A stretch of DNA of 64,000 nt from Actinomycetota bacterium (GCA_020161755.1 JAIUOS010000002.1:175874-239873), one strand, 5' to 3'; positions 41,612 through 51,270 are shown, numbered from the stretch's first letter. Notes: a model not told the origin generated them from the sequence alone. Made by a program: numbers and translations.

Positions 41612-42745
41612 ATGACGACGGACGCCGCGGCCACCCTCGCCCGACTGGCCGGGCTGCGCGCTCAGGACGCGCCCACGCACGGTGGACGGCTGCTGTCCTA
41701 CGTGTACGACTCCGGACGGGCCGACCTCGACGAACTGGCCGCCGCCGCGATCCGGGCGATGCAACCGGTGAACGGGCTGGACCCGACAGCGTTCGGCTCG
41801 GTGGCCGTGATCGAACGCGAACTGCTCGACTTCGCCCGTGGCGTCTTCCACGCCGGGCCGGACGTCGCCGGAACCGCCACCTCCGGTGGCACCGAGAGCT
41901 GCCTGCTCGCGGTGAAGACGGCGAGGGACGCCTGGCGCGCCCGCGGCGGGACGGGCCGTCCGCGCCTGGTGGCGCCTACGACCGTCCACGCCGTGTTCCG
42001 CAAGGCGGCGGCGCTGCTCGACCTCGACCTGGACCTGGTCAGTGTCGACACCACCACCGGACGCGTGGACGCCGCCGCGCTGGCGGCGCGGTTCGCGCCC
42101 GACGTCGCGCTCGCCGTGGTCAGCGCGCCCTGCTATCCGTTCGCCGCGCTCGACCCGGTGGCCGAGGTCGGGGCCGCCGCGCTGGAGGCCGGCGTCGACC
42201 TGCACGTGGACGCCTGCATCGGCGGGTTCGCGCTCGCATTCTGGCCGTCCGGACGCGGCCGCACCGACCGGGCCGTGGGACTTCGCCGTCCCCGGCGTCA
42301 CCAGCCTGTCCGCGGACCTGCACAAGTACGGCTACGCGCCCAAGGGCATCTCCGTGCTGCTCCAGCGCGGCTTCGACCGGCAGCGCCACCAATGGTTCGC
42401 CACGAGCTCGTGGCCGGGCTACCCCGTGGTGAACGCGACGCTGCTGGGGTCGAAGTCGGCCGGGCCGCTGGCTGCCGCGTGGGCGATCGCCTCCGTGCTC
42501 GGCGTGGACGGGTTTCGTATGCTGACGGCGTCCATGGCCGCGTCGGTGGCGCGGATCACCACCGCCGTCCACGCGATCGAGGGGCTGCGGATCGTCGGCG
42601 ACCCCACCGGCCCAATGGTGGCGCTGGCCGCGGACGAGACCGACGCCGCGCGTCGCGTCGACCCCCACCTGTGGGCGGACGCGATGCGCGAGTTCGGCTT
42701 CGTCGTCCAGGGCCAGCCGGCCAGTGCCCAGCCGGACGGCTCCGT
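41612..42745 (+). pseudogene. PLP-dependent decarboxylase / sphingosine-phosphate-lyase-like gene, frameshifted and truncated
   Basis: ATG 41612 has ACGGAGGA upstream. Residues 1-220 read normally, including TATSGGTESCLLAVK (cofactor phosphate loop) and LHVDACIGGFALAFWP. At the GGG of 42270-42272 the frame must shift; the rest of the enzyme continues in another frame as PWDFAVPGVTSLSADLHKYGYAPKG, in parts, where the Lys of LHKYG holds the cofactor. Similarity ends at about QGQPASAQPDGS (42,735-42,755), some 80-100 residues short of a normal C-terminus. The shift could be a sequencing error, but the missing end cannot. Confidence 0.82.
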
Positions 42746-43286
42746 GCGCTTCGGCCGTCCGCCGCTCGCGATGGTGCCGCTGGTCCTCGACCACAACCTC
42801 CGCAACACCCGCCAGATCGCGCAGACCTTCGTCCCGCTCGCTCCCACGTCGATGGTGCTGCGTGGGGGAGACGGCCCCGAGGTGGAGTTCGTGCCAGTGA
42901 CCACCACGGACGCGATCGAGGCCGCCGACGACCAGATCGACCGACTGATCGACGAGGGCTGGGAGCCCAAGGACATCGCGCTGCTCACGATGGGTGCGCG
43001 CCACCCCGTCCAGCGGGAACGCCAGGAGGCCCTCGGCTTCGCCGCCTACTGGGACGAGTTCTGGTCCAACGAGGACGTGTTCTACGGCCACGTCCTCGGC
43101 TTCAAGGGCATGGAGCGGCGGGCGGTCGTCCTCTGCGTGAACGAGGACGGCACGCGCGAGCGCAGCGGCGAACGGCTGTACGTCGGCATGTCCCGGGCCA
43201 CGGATCGACTGGTCGTCGTCGCCAGCCCGGAGGTGATCAGGAGCATCGGGGGACCCGAGGTGCTCGAACGGCTGCGGCCGACGTAG
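42746..43286 (+). pseudogene. 3' remnant of a UvrD-like superfamily I helicase, in frame with the decarboxylase remnant
   Basis: From about RFGRPPLAMVPLVLDHNLRN onward the sequence is the C-terminal ~175 residues of a UvrD-type helicase: LRNTRQIAQTFVPL, a region after motif IV (VTTTDAIEAADDQIDRLI), then VFYGHVLGFKGMERRAVVL (motif V) and RLYVGMSRATDRLVVVA (motif VI). The ATP-binding Walker A and B are absent. It continues without stop from the shifted frame of the decarboxylase, so one open frame joins two unrelated proteins. A deletion that removed the end of one gene and the start of the other explains this. Confidence 0.78.
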
Positions 43287-43525
43287 GCACTGCCGGGCAT
43301 GAGAACCGCAGCCTGAACTGGAAGGCCGCGCCGCCCGTCCGGCCGGCCACGGCGATGGTTCCGACGTACCGCGAAGCGTCACCCGCATGATCAACCCTGT
43401 CGCACGGCCAACCTGGGTACCCGGCTGCCCAAACATGGGTGGTTCCACCGATTCGCCGCCGCCCGTCCCGAGGTGAACTCGAGAGGTGCCGGCAACCCGT
43501 CGGCCCCGTCCGAAAGGCACCACTC

Positions 43526-43777
43526 ATGGCACTGTTCATGGACGTCCACAACCTTCCCGACGCGGTCACGATGGACGCCGTCGCCGCCGCGCACGCCGCC
43601 GACCTCGCCACGCAGGACGCCCACGGCGTCCACTACCTGCGCTACTGGGTCGACGAGGCCAGGGGCAAGATCTTCTGCCTCGTCGACGCGGGTTCGGCCG
43701 AGGCCGCCAACACCGTCCACCGCGAAGCCCACGGCCTCGTGGCTGACGAGATCTACCCCGTCGCGGAAGGCTTCTGA
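43526..43777 (+). CDS. DUF4242 domain protein (SCO4226-like)
   Basis: The protein has 83 residues from ATG 43526; an upstream in-frame start would add unrelated residues, and GAAAGGCA is a fair ribosome site. The sequence MALFMDVHNLPDAVTMDAV, then HYLRYWVDEARGKIFCLVDA and EAANTVHREAHG, is the small ferredoxin-like DUF4242 fold. SCO4226 from Streptomyces is a nickel-binding member; His and Cys residues at comparable places are present here. It lies 18 bp upstream of the LuxR-type regulator gene, and these two genes are often neighbours in actinobacteria. Confidence 0.82.
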   Translation: MALFMDVHNLPDAVTMDAVAAAHAADLATQDAHGVHYLRYWVDEARGKIFCLVDAGSAEAANTVHREAHGLVADEIYPVAEGF

Positions 43778-43795
43778 GCCGGATTCAATGGGGGA

Positions 43796-46365
43796 GTGCT
43801 CGTCGACAGGGACGCCCTGCTCGCGCGGCTCCTCGACACTGCGGCCGAGGGGCTCGCCGGGCGGGGCCGCCTGCTCTTCCTCGGTGGGGAGGCGGGCGTG
43901 GGCAAGACGGCCCTGGTCAGGGCCCTCGCGGCCGAGCTGCGCGACCACAGCACCGTGCGGATCGGGGCGGTCGACAACCTCACCACCGCCGAGCCGCTCG
44001 CCGCGGTCATCGACGCCCTGCCCGAGCTGCGCATCGACGACCCCGACCGGTTGCGCCTGTTCCGGACGCTGCGCGGCACGCTCGCGTCCGCGCCGAGCCT
44101 GCTGGTCCTCGAGGACGTCCACTGGGCCGACGAACTCACCCTCGACGCCCTGCGGTTCCTCGGTCGTCGGCTCGCCGGACTGCCCGTCCTCATCGTCGCC
44201 ACCTATCGCCACGACGAGGTCTCACCGCGACACCCCCTGACCCCACTGCTGGGCGACCTCGCCGGCCTCCCCGACGTCCACCGCCTCGTCGTGCCGCCGC
44301 TCACCCCGGACGGCGTCGCCGCACTGGTCGAACGCTCCGGCCTGGGCATCGACGCCGTCGGCCTTCACGCCCGCACGGAGGGCAACGCCTTCTTCGTCAC
44401 CGAGGTGCTCGCCGCCGGCGCCGACAACCTGCCGGCCACCGTCCGGGACGCGGTCCTCGCCCGCACCGCCCGGCTCTCGCCTCACGCCGCCGAGGTGGCC
44501 GCGGCCGCCGCCGTCCTGGCGACGGCCGTGCCCGCCGGACTTCTCACCACGGTCTCGGGACGCGGCTTCGATGCGGTCGACGAGTGCCTCGAGCGCGGCG
44601 TCCTGACCGAAGGCCCTGCGGGCATCACCTTCCGGCACGAGCTCGCCAGGGAGGCCGTGGCGGCGTCCCTGTCGGCGTCCCAGCGACGCCAGCTCCACCG
44701 GCGTGCGCTCGCCGTGCTGACCGAGCGGGATCCGTCCGACCATCGCGCGCTCGCCCACCACGCCTTCGGCGCCGGCGAGGACGCGCTCGCGGCCACCCAT
44801 GCCCTGGCGGCCGGTGCGTACGCCGCCCGCCTCGGTGCGCACCGGGAGGCCGCCGTCCAATACCAGCTCGCGGCGCGGGCCTCGCCGTCCGGTGGCCAGG
44901 GGCCCGCCGACCGTGCCGACCTGCTGGTGGCGCTCGCCTACGAGTGCTATCTCACCGACCAGCTCCCCGAGGCGATCGCTGCCCAGGTGCCCTGGAACTG
45001 CTCGAACTCCTCGGCGACCGCCGCCGCGTCGGCGACTGCCAGCGCTGGCTGTCGCGGCTGTCGTGGTTCCTCGGCCGTAGCGAGGACGCCGAGCGCCACG
45101 GCGCACGCGCCGTCCAGACACTGGAGCCGCTCGGTGACAGCCACGAACTCGCCATGGCCTACTCGAACCTCGCACACCTGCGCATGCTGGCCATGGACGA
45201 CGCTGCGGCCCAGGAGTGGGGGACCAGAGCCCTCGACCTCGCAGTCCGCCTCGGCGACCGCGAGGTCGAAATCCACGCGCTCAACAACATCGGCACGGCG
45301 CAGTACCACGCCGGACGCGTGGCCGAGGGGTGTGAACTCCTGGAGCGCAGCCTCGAACTGGCCCTGGCGGGCGACGCCCACGAGCACGTGGCCCGGGCGT
45401 ACACCAACCTCGGCTACGAGGCGGCAGCCGCCCGTCGCCACGGGGACGCCCTGACGGTACTGACCGCCGGTATCGCGTACTGCGAGGACCGTGACCTCGA
45501 CTCCTGGACGCGCTACATGCAGGCGCTCCAGGTCGACTCGCTGGGCGACACCGGCGCGTGGGACGACGCCCTGGCGCTGGCGAGCCGGTTGTTGGCGCTG
45601 CCCAACCTCGCGCCGATCAGCGTGATCAGGACGGCTGCCGCCGCGGCGCGAATTCGGCTCCGGCGCGGGGAGGACGCGAGCGACTGGCTCGCGCTCGCCA
45701 CCGGACTCGCTCCGGGGACGCGAGAGTTGCAGCAGATCGGTCCGGCCGCCTTCGCCGCTGCCGAGCAGGCGTGGTTGGCGGACCGGGTGGCGGAGACCCC
45801 GGGCATCACCGCCCCCGTCCTCGAGCTGCTGGCGTCCCGCACCGACCCGTGGCTGCTGGGGGAGGCGCTGTGGTGGACGTCGCTCGCCGTGCCGGGGACC
45901 GCGCCGCCGCCGCAGGTCGCCGAGCCGTACCGGCTGATGCTCACCGGACGGTGGCACGAGGCGGCCGCTCGGTGGCAGGAACTGGGTTCACCGGTCTGGA
46001 GGGCGTACGCCCTGGGCCTCGCCGAGGACCTCGAGGCCGCCCAGCAGGCGGTGACGATCCTCGACGGTCTGGGCGCAGGGGCGGCGGTCGAGGCCGTGGC
46101 GCGGACGCGGCAGTCTCGGGGCCTGACGCTGCCCCGGCGTCCGCGGGCCGCCCACCGCGAGCGGGCGGGAGGCCTGACCGGCCGGGAATTCGAGATCCTC
46201 GAACTGCTTGCCGAAGGTCTCTCCACCGCCGAGATCGCGTCCCGGCTGGTGCTGTCGACGCGGACGGTCGAACACCACGTCTCAGCGGTGCTCCACAAGC
46301 TCGGGGAGCCGACGCGGGCGCGAGCGGTCGCCGCAGCGGGTCGCCTCGGGCTGCTGGGTCCATGA
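43796..46365 (+). pseudogene. LuxR/LAL-type ATP-binding regulator gene with a frameshift
   Basis: The first part (43796 to about 44985) encodes an AAA-type ATPase: LFLGGEAGVGKTALVRAL near 27-44 and LLVLEDVHWADE as Walker B. Near 44,980-45,000 the frame changes; the rest (ALELLELLGDRRRVGDCQRW onward) holds TPR-like repeats and ends in a LuxR DNA-binding domain (LTGREFEILELLAEGLSTAE, then SRTVEHHVSAVLHKL-like text with T in second place). The combined protein would have about 855 residues, normal for LAL regulators. One net base is lost where a short Arg/Ala segment is expected. Either the gene is inactive or the base is a sequence error. Confidence 0.8.
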
Positions 46366-46421
46366 GTTGGTGTCCGCCGGATCGTTCGCGAGTCGCTCGA
46401 TCAGTCGGGGCCCGAAACGCT

Positions 46422-46455
46422 AACGGCGGTGAGGACCGAAGTCCCCACCGCCGTT
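46422..46455. terminator. Hairpin terminator between convergent genes
   Basis: AACGGCGGTGAGGAC (46422-46436) and GTCCCCACCGCCGTT (46441-46455) pair at 14 of 15 positions with a CGAA loop. It lies between the end of the LuxR gene and the end of the membrane-protein gene, so it can serve both. No T-run follows, which is common in GC-rich actinobacteria. Confidence 0.75.
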
Positions 46456-46482
46456 GAGCTGTTGTCGATCAGACCGTTCTGG

Positions 46483-47073
46483 TCACTCCGCCGCAGCGGG
46501 GGCGACCAGGACGTCGCCCTCGGCCGTCTTGGCGTGACGCAGACCGAGGAACGCGAGCACGGCGAGCACGATCGCACCGGCGAAGGAGACGATCGACGCG
46601 ATCAGGGCGACGGTGCCCATGGTGCCGAACGCGTAGGCGGTCAGCAGCATGCTGCGCAGGGTGTTGCCCATGAACAGCGTCTGGCGCAGGTCGCCGAGCT
46701 CCTTGACCTTGGCCGGGTCGGCCGCCGGGTCCTTGCTCAGCGCGATGTACTCGCCGCTGACCTCTTCGTAGGTCTTGCCGCCGCCCGAAGCGTTCATGTG
46801 GGCGTAGATGTAGTGGTCGGCGAAGGCCTTGGCCTGGTTGCCGTTGGTGAGCGGCTGGCCGGCGAACGGACGCAGCGCCTCCTGGTCGGCGGGAGCGAGG
46901 TTCTTGAACGCCGCCTCGACCGGCATGGTGATCTTCTGGGCCGACAGCTGGTCAGAGACCTGGCCCGAGACGAACGCGCTGGCGTAGGCCAGGAGGCCTC
47001 CGGCAACGAGCAGGACGGCAGCCAGGGCCAACCCGATCCAAGAGACCAGGCGGTCCAGTGCACTGCGCTTCAT
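46483..47073 (-). CDS. Two-span membrane protein of unknown function
   Basis: The protein has 196 residues from ATG 47073; CGGAGT lies 8 nt upstream, and an earlier in-frame start would put a charged tail before the first span. Membrane segments are near residues 13-33 (LALAAVLLVAGGLLAYASAF) and 150-180 (GTVALIASIVSFAGAIVLAV). Between them is an external loop of about 115 residues (KNLAPADQEALRPFAGQPL and GGGKTYEEVSGEYIALSKD). The conserved look of the loop suggests an actinobacterial hypothetical family, but I do not recognise it. About 180 bp upstream are free of genes. Confidence 0.7.
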   Translation of the reverse strand: MKRSALDRLVSWIGLALAAVLLVAGGLLAYASAFVSGQVSDQLSAQKITMPVEAAFKNLAPADQEALRPFAGQPLTNGNQAKAFADHYIYAHMNASGGGKTYEEVSGEYIALSKDPAADPAKVKELGDLRQTLFMGNTLRSMLLTAYAFGTMGTVALIASIVSFAGAIVLAVLAFLGLRHAKTAEGDVLVAPAAAE

Positions 47074-47253
47074 ATCTTGACTCCGTTCACGTGAGTGTGG
47101 GTTTCGTTGAAACGCCAACAGTCTAACCTTCAAGCAGCACAATTGCCACCTGAACGCGCCTCACACTACGTATCTCGATGTCGAGCCAATTCCCTTGTCA
47201 GAGACGAGTCGGCGGCCGGGACGTCGCATCGCCCCGACCGCCGACTACGTACC

Positions 47254-47730
47254 TCACGCGGTCTCGTTCGGCTCCCGCGTCGCGGGCTGCACCGACCACG
47301 CCGGCGGCTCGTCGCGACCCGATTCCTCGTCGCGCTCGGCGTCCTCGGCGGTAGCCTGCACGATGCCCGGCGCATGATGCACCGGCGCGTACACCACGTA
47401 CAGCCGCATGTCCTCGTCGCCGGTGTTGATGATGTCGTGCCACGTGCCCGCGGGCACCTGCACACTCCACCCGTCGCTGACGTCCACCTGGTAGTCCAGG
47501 TCGTCCTTGGACGGTCCCAGCGTCGCCCGGCCCTGGCCCGCGTCCAGCCGGATGAACTGGTCGGTCTCGTGGTGCACCTCCAGCCCGATCGACGACCCCG
47601 GCGGGATCGACATCAGCGTGACCTGGAGGTAGATCCCGGTCCACGCGACCGTCCGGTAGTTGGTGTTCTCGACCGTCGCGGCCTCCAGGTCGAAGGCGTT
47701 CGGCTTCGGTCCGTTGTCGTGCACTGTCAT
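47254..47730 (-). CDS. Cupin-domain protein
   Basis: The protein has 158 residues and a single cupin barrel. Motif 1 is GSSIGLEVHHETDQFIRLDAG (in part: GLEVHHETDQF), giving His-His and Glu ligands; motif 2 is VQVPAGTWHDIINTGDED with the third His. Metal-binding residues are complete. The C-terminal tail is charged (ERDEESGRDEPPAW) and probably disordered. GAGAGGAA precedes the start. The start overlaps the end of the kinase-like gene (ATGA on the minus strand), so the two form an operon. The substrate cannot be told. Confidence 0.85.
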   Translation of the reverse strand: MTVHDNGPKPNAFDLEAATVENTNYRTVAWTGIYLQVTLMSIPPGSSIGLEVHHETDQFIRLDAGQGRATLGPSKDDLDYQVDVSDGWSVQVPAGTWHDIINTGDEDMRLYVVYAPVHHAPGIVQATAEDAERDEESGRDEPPAWSVQPATREPNETA

Positions 47731-48365
47731 CGGGATTCCTCTCGGGGCTGGTTGCGTGGTGCCGGGCCGGACGCGTTCGCGGCGGCCAGGATCAGGTCGG
47801 CGCAGACGCTGTAGTCGAGCCGTCCGCTGTTCAGGCAGAGGTCGTACTCGTGGCGGTCGCCGAAGTGGGTGTTGGTGAAGAACTGCTGGTAGCGGGCGCG
47901 GGCCTTGTCCATCCGGGCGATGTGGCGCTCGGCGTCCTTCGCGGGTACGCCGTCCACCTCGATCGCGCGGGCGACCTTGGCCTCGGTGTCGGTGCTGTAG
48001 ATGAACACCCCGCGGAACCGCAGGCCCGCGTCGCGCAGGATCCGGTCCGCGCAGCGTCCTATGAACACCCCGGGCTCGACCCGTGCCGCCTCGGTGATCA
48101 CCTCGGCGACCGCCGCGTACATGCGGAACGGCAGCGCGACGGTCTCGGGATCGGTTCCGCCCATCAGCGACAGGTCGAAGAACTGGCCGGTCACGATCCG
48201 CTCGTCGAAACTCTCCAGCAGGTCCTGAGCGAGCCCCTTGCGCGAGGCCGCCTCCTGCAGGATCCGCGTGTCGTAGAACGGCATCCCGGTGCGCTCGCTG
48301 ATCAGCCGTCCGATCTCGCGGCCGCCACTGCCGTACTCCCGGTTGATGACGATGGACCGGTTCAC
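47727..48365 (-). CDS. Cytidylate kinase-like family protein
   Basis: The protein has 212 residues from GTG 48365 with GGAAGGGAG upstream. The N-terminus INREYGSGGREIGRLIS is the modified P-loop of the cytidylate kinase-like family (PF13189), followed by PFYDTRILQEAA. Later GVFIGRCADRIL and the Arg-rich lid (IARMDKARARYQQFF) also fit. These proteins differ from true Cmk and their phosphate acceptor is mostly unknown. It is the first gene of a two-gene leftward operon with the cupin gene, and is divergent from the methyltransferase gene with a 105-bp gap. Confidence 0.85.
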   Translation of the reverse strand: MNRSIVINREYGSGGREIGRLISERTGMPFYDTRILQEAASRKGLAQDLLESFDERIVTGQFFDLSLMGGTDPETVALPFRMYAAVAEVITEAARVEPGVFIGRCADRILRDAGLRFRGVFIYSTDTEAKVARAIEVDGVPAKDAERHIARMDKARARYQQFFTNTHFGDRHEYDLCLNSGRLDYSVCADLILAAANASGPAPRNQPREESR

Positions 48366-48470
48366 GACCTGCTCCCTTCCGCCCCCGGCGCCGATGATGG
48401 GGGCCTGCTTCGCACCTTACGCCGCGCAGCCTGCCTAGGATGGCGAGCGGCCGATCAGGAGGAGACCCAG

Positions 48471-49097
48471 ATGAGTTCTGTCGAGTTCTGGCAGGAGCGC
48501 TACCGCGGCGCGCCGGTGTGGTCGGGGCGCGCGAACGCTGTTCTCGTCGATCTCGCCGCCGACCTCCCGCCGGGCCGCGCCCTCGACCTGGGCTGTGGGG
48601 AGGGCGGGGACGCGATCTGGCTCGCGACCCGCGGCTGGCAGGTGACCGCCATCGACATCTCCAGCAACGCGATCGACCGCGGACGCGCCGCCGCCGCGGC
48701 CGCCGGTGTGCCCGACGATCGCATCGAGTGGATCGCCTGCGACCTGGACGACTGGACCGGCTCCGCCGGCTACGACCTGGTCAGCGCCTTCTTCCTGCAG
48801 TCGCCGGTCGCGCTCGCCCGCGAGCGCATCCTGCGGCAGGCCGCCGCGTCCGTCGCACCGGGCGGACGCCTGTTGCTGGTCTCGCACGCCGCCGCGCCAC
48901 CGTGGGCCGGCCAGCTGCACGCCCACCACCACGACGACTTCCCGACACCGGACGGCGAACTCGCCGCCCTGGGTCTCGACGACGGCTGGCAGGTGCTCAT
49001 CGCCGAGGTCCGGCACCGCGCGGCCACCGGCCCGGACGGGCAACCCGCCGAACTCGACGACACGGTGGTGCTGGTGCAGCGGCGTCCCACGGAGTAG
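48471..49097 (+). CDS. Class I SAM-dependent methyltransferase (TehB/Methyltransf_25-like)
   Basis: The protein has 208 residues from ATG 48471 with AGGAGGAGA upstream. VEFWQERYRGAPVWSG at the start and ALDLGCGEGGDAIWLATRG (SAM motif I) near 40-55 are followed by VTAIDISSNAIDRGR (motif II), IACDLDDW and PGGRLLLVSH. This is typical of small-molecule methyltransferases often annotated as TehB-like or thiopurine-type. The substrate is unknown. Its stop is 5 nt before the palindrome that precedes the TetR gene, so it might share control with that operon by read-through. Confidence 0.85.
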   Translation: MSSVEFWQERYRGAPVWSGRANAVLVDLAADLPPGRALDLGCGEGGDAIWLATRGWQVTAIDISSNAIDRGRAAAAAAGVPDDRIEWIACDLDDWTGSAGYDLVSAFFLQSPVALARERILRQAAASVAPGGRLLLVSHAAAPPWAGQLHAHHHDDFPTPDGELAALGLDDGWQVLIAEVRHRAATGPDGQPAELDDTVVLVQRRPTE

Positions 49098-49102
49098 CGT
49101 TC

Positions 49103-49121
49103 CTGACTGACGATCAGTCAG
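49103..49121 (+). promoter_or_regulatory. TetR-type operator palindrome
   Basis: CTGACTGA (49103-49110), centre CGA, and TCAGTCAG (49114-49121) form a perfect 19-bp palindrome that ends 15 bp before the TetR start. Its form matches operators of TetR-family regulators (xTGACTGAxxxTCAGTCAx). The repressor most likely binds here and controls its own exporter operon. Confidence 0.85.
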
Positions 49122-49136
49122 TTATGGGAGCACCCG

Positions 49137-49733
49137 ATGAGCCCACGCACGATCGACCGCGACGCGCGTCGCGCCCAGCTCGTCGACGCCGCGGCCCGCA
49201 GCTTCGCCGCCAAGGGCGTGAACGACACCTCGGTCGCCGACATCGTGCGCGCGGCGGGCGTCGCGCAGGGCACGTTCTACCTGTACTTCGAGTCCAAGGA
49301 CGACGTGGTCGTGGCGGTGGTGTCCGCCGTGGGGGACCGGCTGCTCGAGCGCCTGTCCACCTCTCTGGCCGATCGCGACACGCCGGCCCCCGAGCGGATC
49401 CGCCGCCTCGCGTCGGCGTTCGCCGATCTCGGCAGCGACCGCTCGCTGGAGGACGTGGCCGCGTTCATCCACCGTCCCGAGAACCAGCGGCTGCACGACC
49501 GGTTCGCCGAGCACGTCCTGCCGCGTCTCGTCCCGCTGCTCGAGGACCTCATCGCCGACGGGGTCGCCGCCGGCGCGTTCGACGTCAGCGACCGCCGCGC
49601 GGCCGCCTGGTTCGTGCTGGGAGGCTTCCGCAGCATCGAGCTCGCGGGCGTCCCGCACTCGCAGCTGGCGGACGCCCTGGACGGGGCCACCCGCTCGGCG
49701 CTGCGCGTGCTCGGCAGCCGGGAGGAGCGGTGA
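49137..49733 (+). CDS. TetR-family transcriptional regulator
   Basis: The protein has 198 residues. The DNA-binding domain is in the first 50 residues: QLVDAAARSFAAKGVNDTSV, then ADIVRAAGVAQGTFYLYFES with the TetR recognition helix (GTFYLYF). The rest is the helical ligand and dimer domain. TATGGGAG precedes the start. The last codons overlap the GTG of the ABC ATPase gene (GTGA), so regulator and exporter are one operon. Together with the palindrome just upstream it is a self-regulated exporter system; the inducer is unknown. Confidence 0.93.
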   Translation: MSPRTIDRDARRAQLVDAAARSFAAKGVNDTSVADIVRAAGVAQGTFYLYFESKDDVVVAVVSAVGDRLLERLSTSLADRDTPAPERIRRLASAFADLGSDRSLEDVAAFIHRPENQRLHDRFAEHVLPRLVPLLEDLIADGVAAGAFDVSDRRAAAWFVLGGFRSIELAGVPHSQLADALDGATRSALRVLGSREER

Positions 49734-50506
49734 GCGAGGCGATCATCACCGCCGAGGGACTCCGCAAGCACTACGGAAGGGTGGCGGCCGTCGACGGCCT
49801 CGACCTGGAGGTGCGGCGTGGCGAGATCTACGGGTTCCTCGGTCGCAACGGGGCCGGCAAGACGACCACGATCCGGATCCTGCTCGGCCTGATCCGGCCG
49901 ACGAGCGGACGCGTGAGCGTGCTCGGGCACACCCTCGGCACCGGCGGCCAGGCCTGGCTGCGGCAGGTCGGGTTCCTGGTCGAGAGCGCGTCCGCCTATC
50001 CCAACCTGACCGTCCTGGAGAACCTCGACCTGCAGCGGCGGCTGACCGGCGCGCCCGCGTCCGCCGTGGGCGAGGTCGTCGAACGCCTCGCCCTGGGGCC
50101 GTACGCCGACCGCCGGGCCGGACGCCTCTCGCTCGGCAACAAGCAGCGGCTGTCGCTGGCCCGTGCGCTGCTGCACCAGCCCGAACTGCTGGTCCTGGAC
50201 GAGCCGGCCAATGCGCTCGACCCCGCCGGCATCGTCGAGGTTCGCGACCTGCTGCGAGAGCTCTCCCGTGAGCACGGCGTGACCGTGTTCATGTCCTCGC
50301 ACATCCTCGCCGAGGTCGCGCACCTGGCCGACCGGGTCGGCATCGTCGCGGACGGGCGGCTGGTCGAGGAGGCGCCGCGCGACGAGCTCGCCGCCCGTGC
50401 TCGCGACTTCGTCCGGGACTCGTTCACCGCCGCCGAACGGGAGGAGGCCCTCCTCACCGACGACCTCGAGCGGTACTTCCTCGCCCGCACGGGCGGTGGA
50501 CGATGA
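49730..50506 (+). CDS. ABC transporter ATP-binding protein
   Basis: The protein has 258 residues from GTG 49730 within the TetR stop. Walker A is GRNGAGKTTT near 40, Q-loop region VGFLVESASAYPNLT (Val-Glu in place of the usual Q), signature RLSLGNKQRLSLARAL (LSLGNKQR variant of LSGGQ) near 130, Walker B LLVLDEPANALDP and the switch His in SSHILAEV. The signature and Q-loop variants are those of BcrA-type drug and bacteriocin-resistance ATPases. It pairs with the membrane protein encoded next (ATGA overlap). Confidence 0.93.
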   Translation: MSEAIITAEGLRKHYGRVAAVDGLDLEVRRGEIYGFLGRNGAGKTTTIRILLGLIRPTSGRVSVLGHTLGTGGQAWLRQVGFLVESASAYPNLTVLENLDLQRRLTGAPASAVGEVVERLALGPYADRRAGRLSLGNKQRLSLARALLHQPELLVLDEPANALDPAGIVEVRDLLRELSREHGVTVFMSSHILAEVAHLADRVGIVADGRLVEEAPRDELAARARDFVRDSFTAAEREEALLTDDLERYFLARTGGGR

Positions 50507-51270
50507 TCGGCCAGGTGTTCGTCACCGAGTTCGCCAAGCTGCGTGGCTCCGCCGTGCCCTGGGTGACGCTCGCCGCGATGCTGTGCGGCCCGGCGGGCAT
50601 CGCGCTGTTCATGTGGATCGTCCTCGACCCGGCCCGGGCCGCTTCGCTCGGCCTGCTCGGCACCAAGGCCAACCTGGCCGGCCTCGAGGCGACCTGGCCC
50701 GCGTTCGCCGGCTACCTGCCGCTGGTCGTCGGGGGTAGCGGGTTGCTGCTGCTGGCCTTCATCGTCGCCCACCTGTACGGACGCGAGTACGCCGACGACA
50801 CGTCGAAGAACATGCTCGGGCTGCCGGTTGCGCGGGGCTGGTTCGTGGTCGGCAAGCTGGCGGTGGCTGCGGTCTGGTGGCTCGTGCTGGCGGTCGCCGC
50901 GATCGGGGAGGCGTTCGTGCTCGGCACGGCGATGGGCCTGCCGGGCCTCACCACCGAACTCGGCGTGCGCCTGGTCACCGCGACGCTCCTCACGGCCGGC
51001 GCGAGCTTCCTGGTCTGCCCGATCGTGGCCTGGATCACGATCTGGGCGCGCGGCTACCTCGCGGCCCTGGGCTTCGCGATCGGCATGCTGGCCCTGGGTG
51101 ACCTGGTCAGCCACACCGGCTGGGCGCCGTGGTTCCCGTGGGCGATCGTCCTGACCGGCATGGCAACCCCCGGTGACCTGGCCTGGGCGAGCGTGCTGGT
51201 GCTGCTGGCCGCCTTCGCCGCCGGCCTGGCCGCCACCGTGCTCCGCCTGGTGTACGCCGACAACCCGTGA
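50503..51270 (+). CDS. ABC-2 type permease
   Basis: The protein has 255 residues and six predicted membrane segments (near 20-40, 65-90, 110-135, 150-172, 178-200 and 222-245), the usual ABC-2 exporter layout. YGREYADDTSKNMLGLPVAR is the cytoplasmic loop characteristic of BcrB/NosY-like permeases. The start overlaps the ATPase stop by 4 nt. It would form the channel through which the ATPase exports a lipid-like or drug substrate. It is the last gene of the TetR operon. Confidence 0.9.
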   Translation: MIGQVFVTEFAKLRGSAVPWVTLAAMLCGPAGIALFMWIVLDPARAASLGLLGTKANLAGLEATWPAFAGYLPLVVGGSGLLLLAFIVAHLYGREYADDTSKNMLGLPVARGWFVVGKLAVAAVWWLVLAVAAIGEAFVLGTAMGLPGLTTELGVRLVTATLLTAGASFLVCPIVAWITIWARGYLAALGFAIGMLALGDLVSHTGWAPWFPWAIVLTGMATPGDLAWASVLVLLAAFAAGLAATVLRLVYADNP

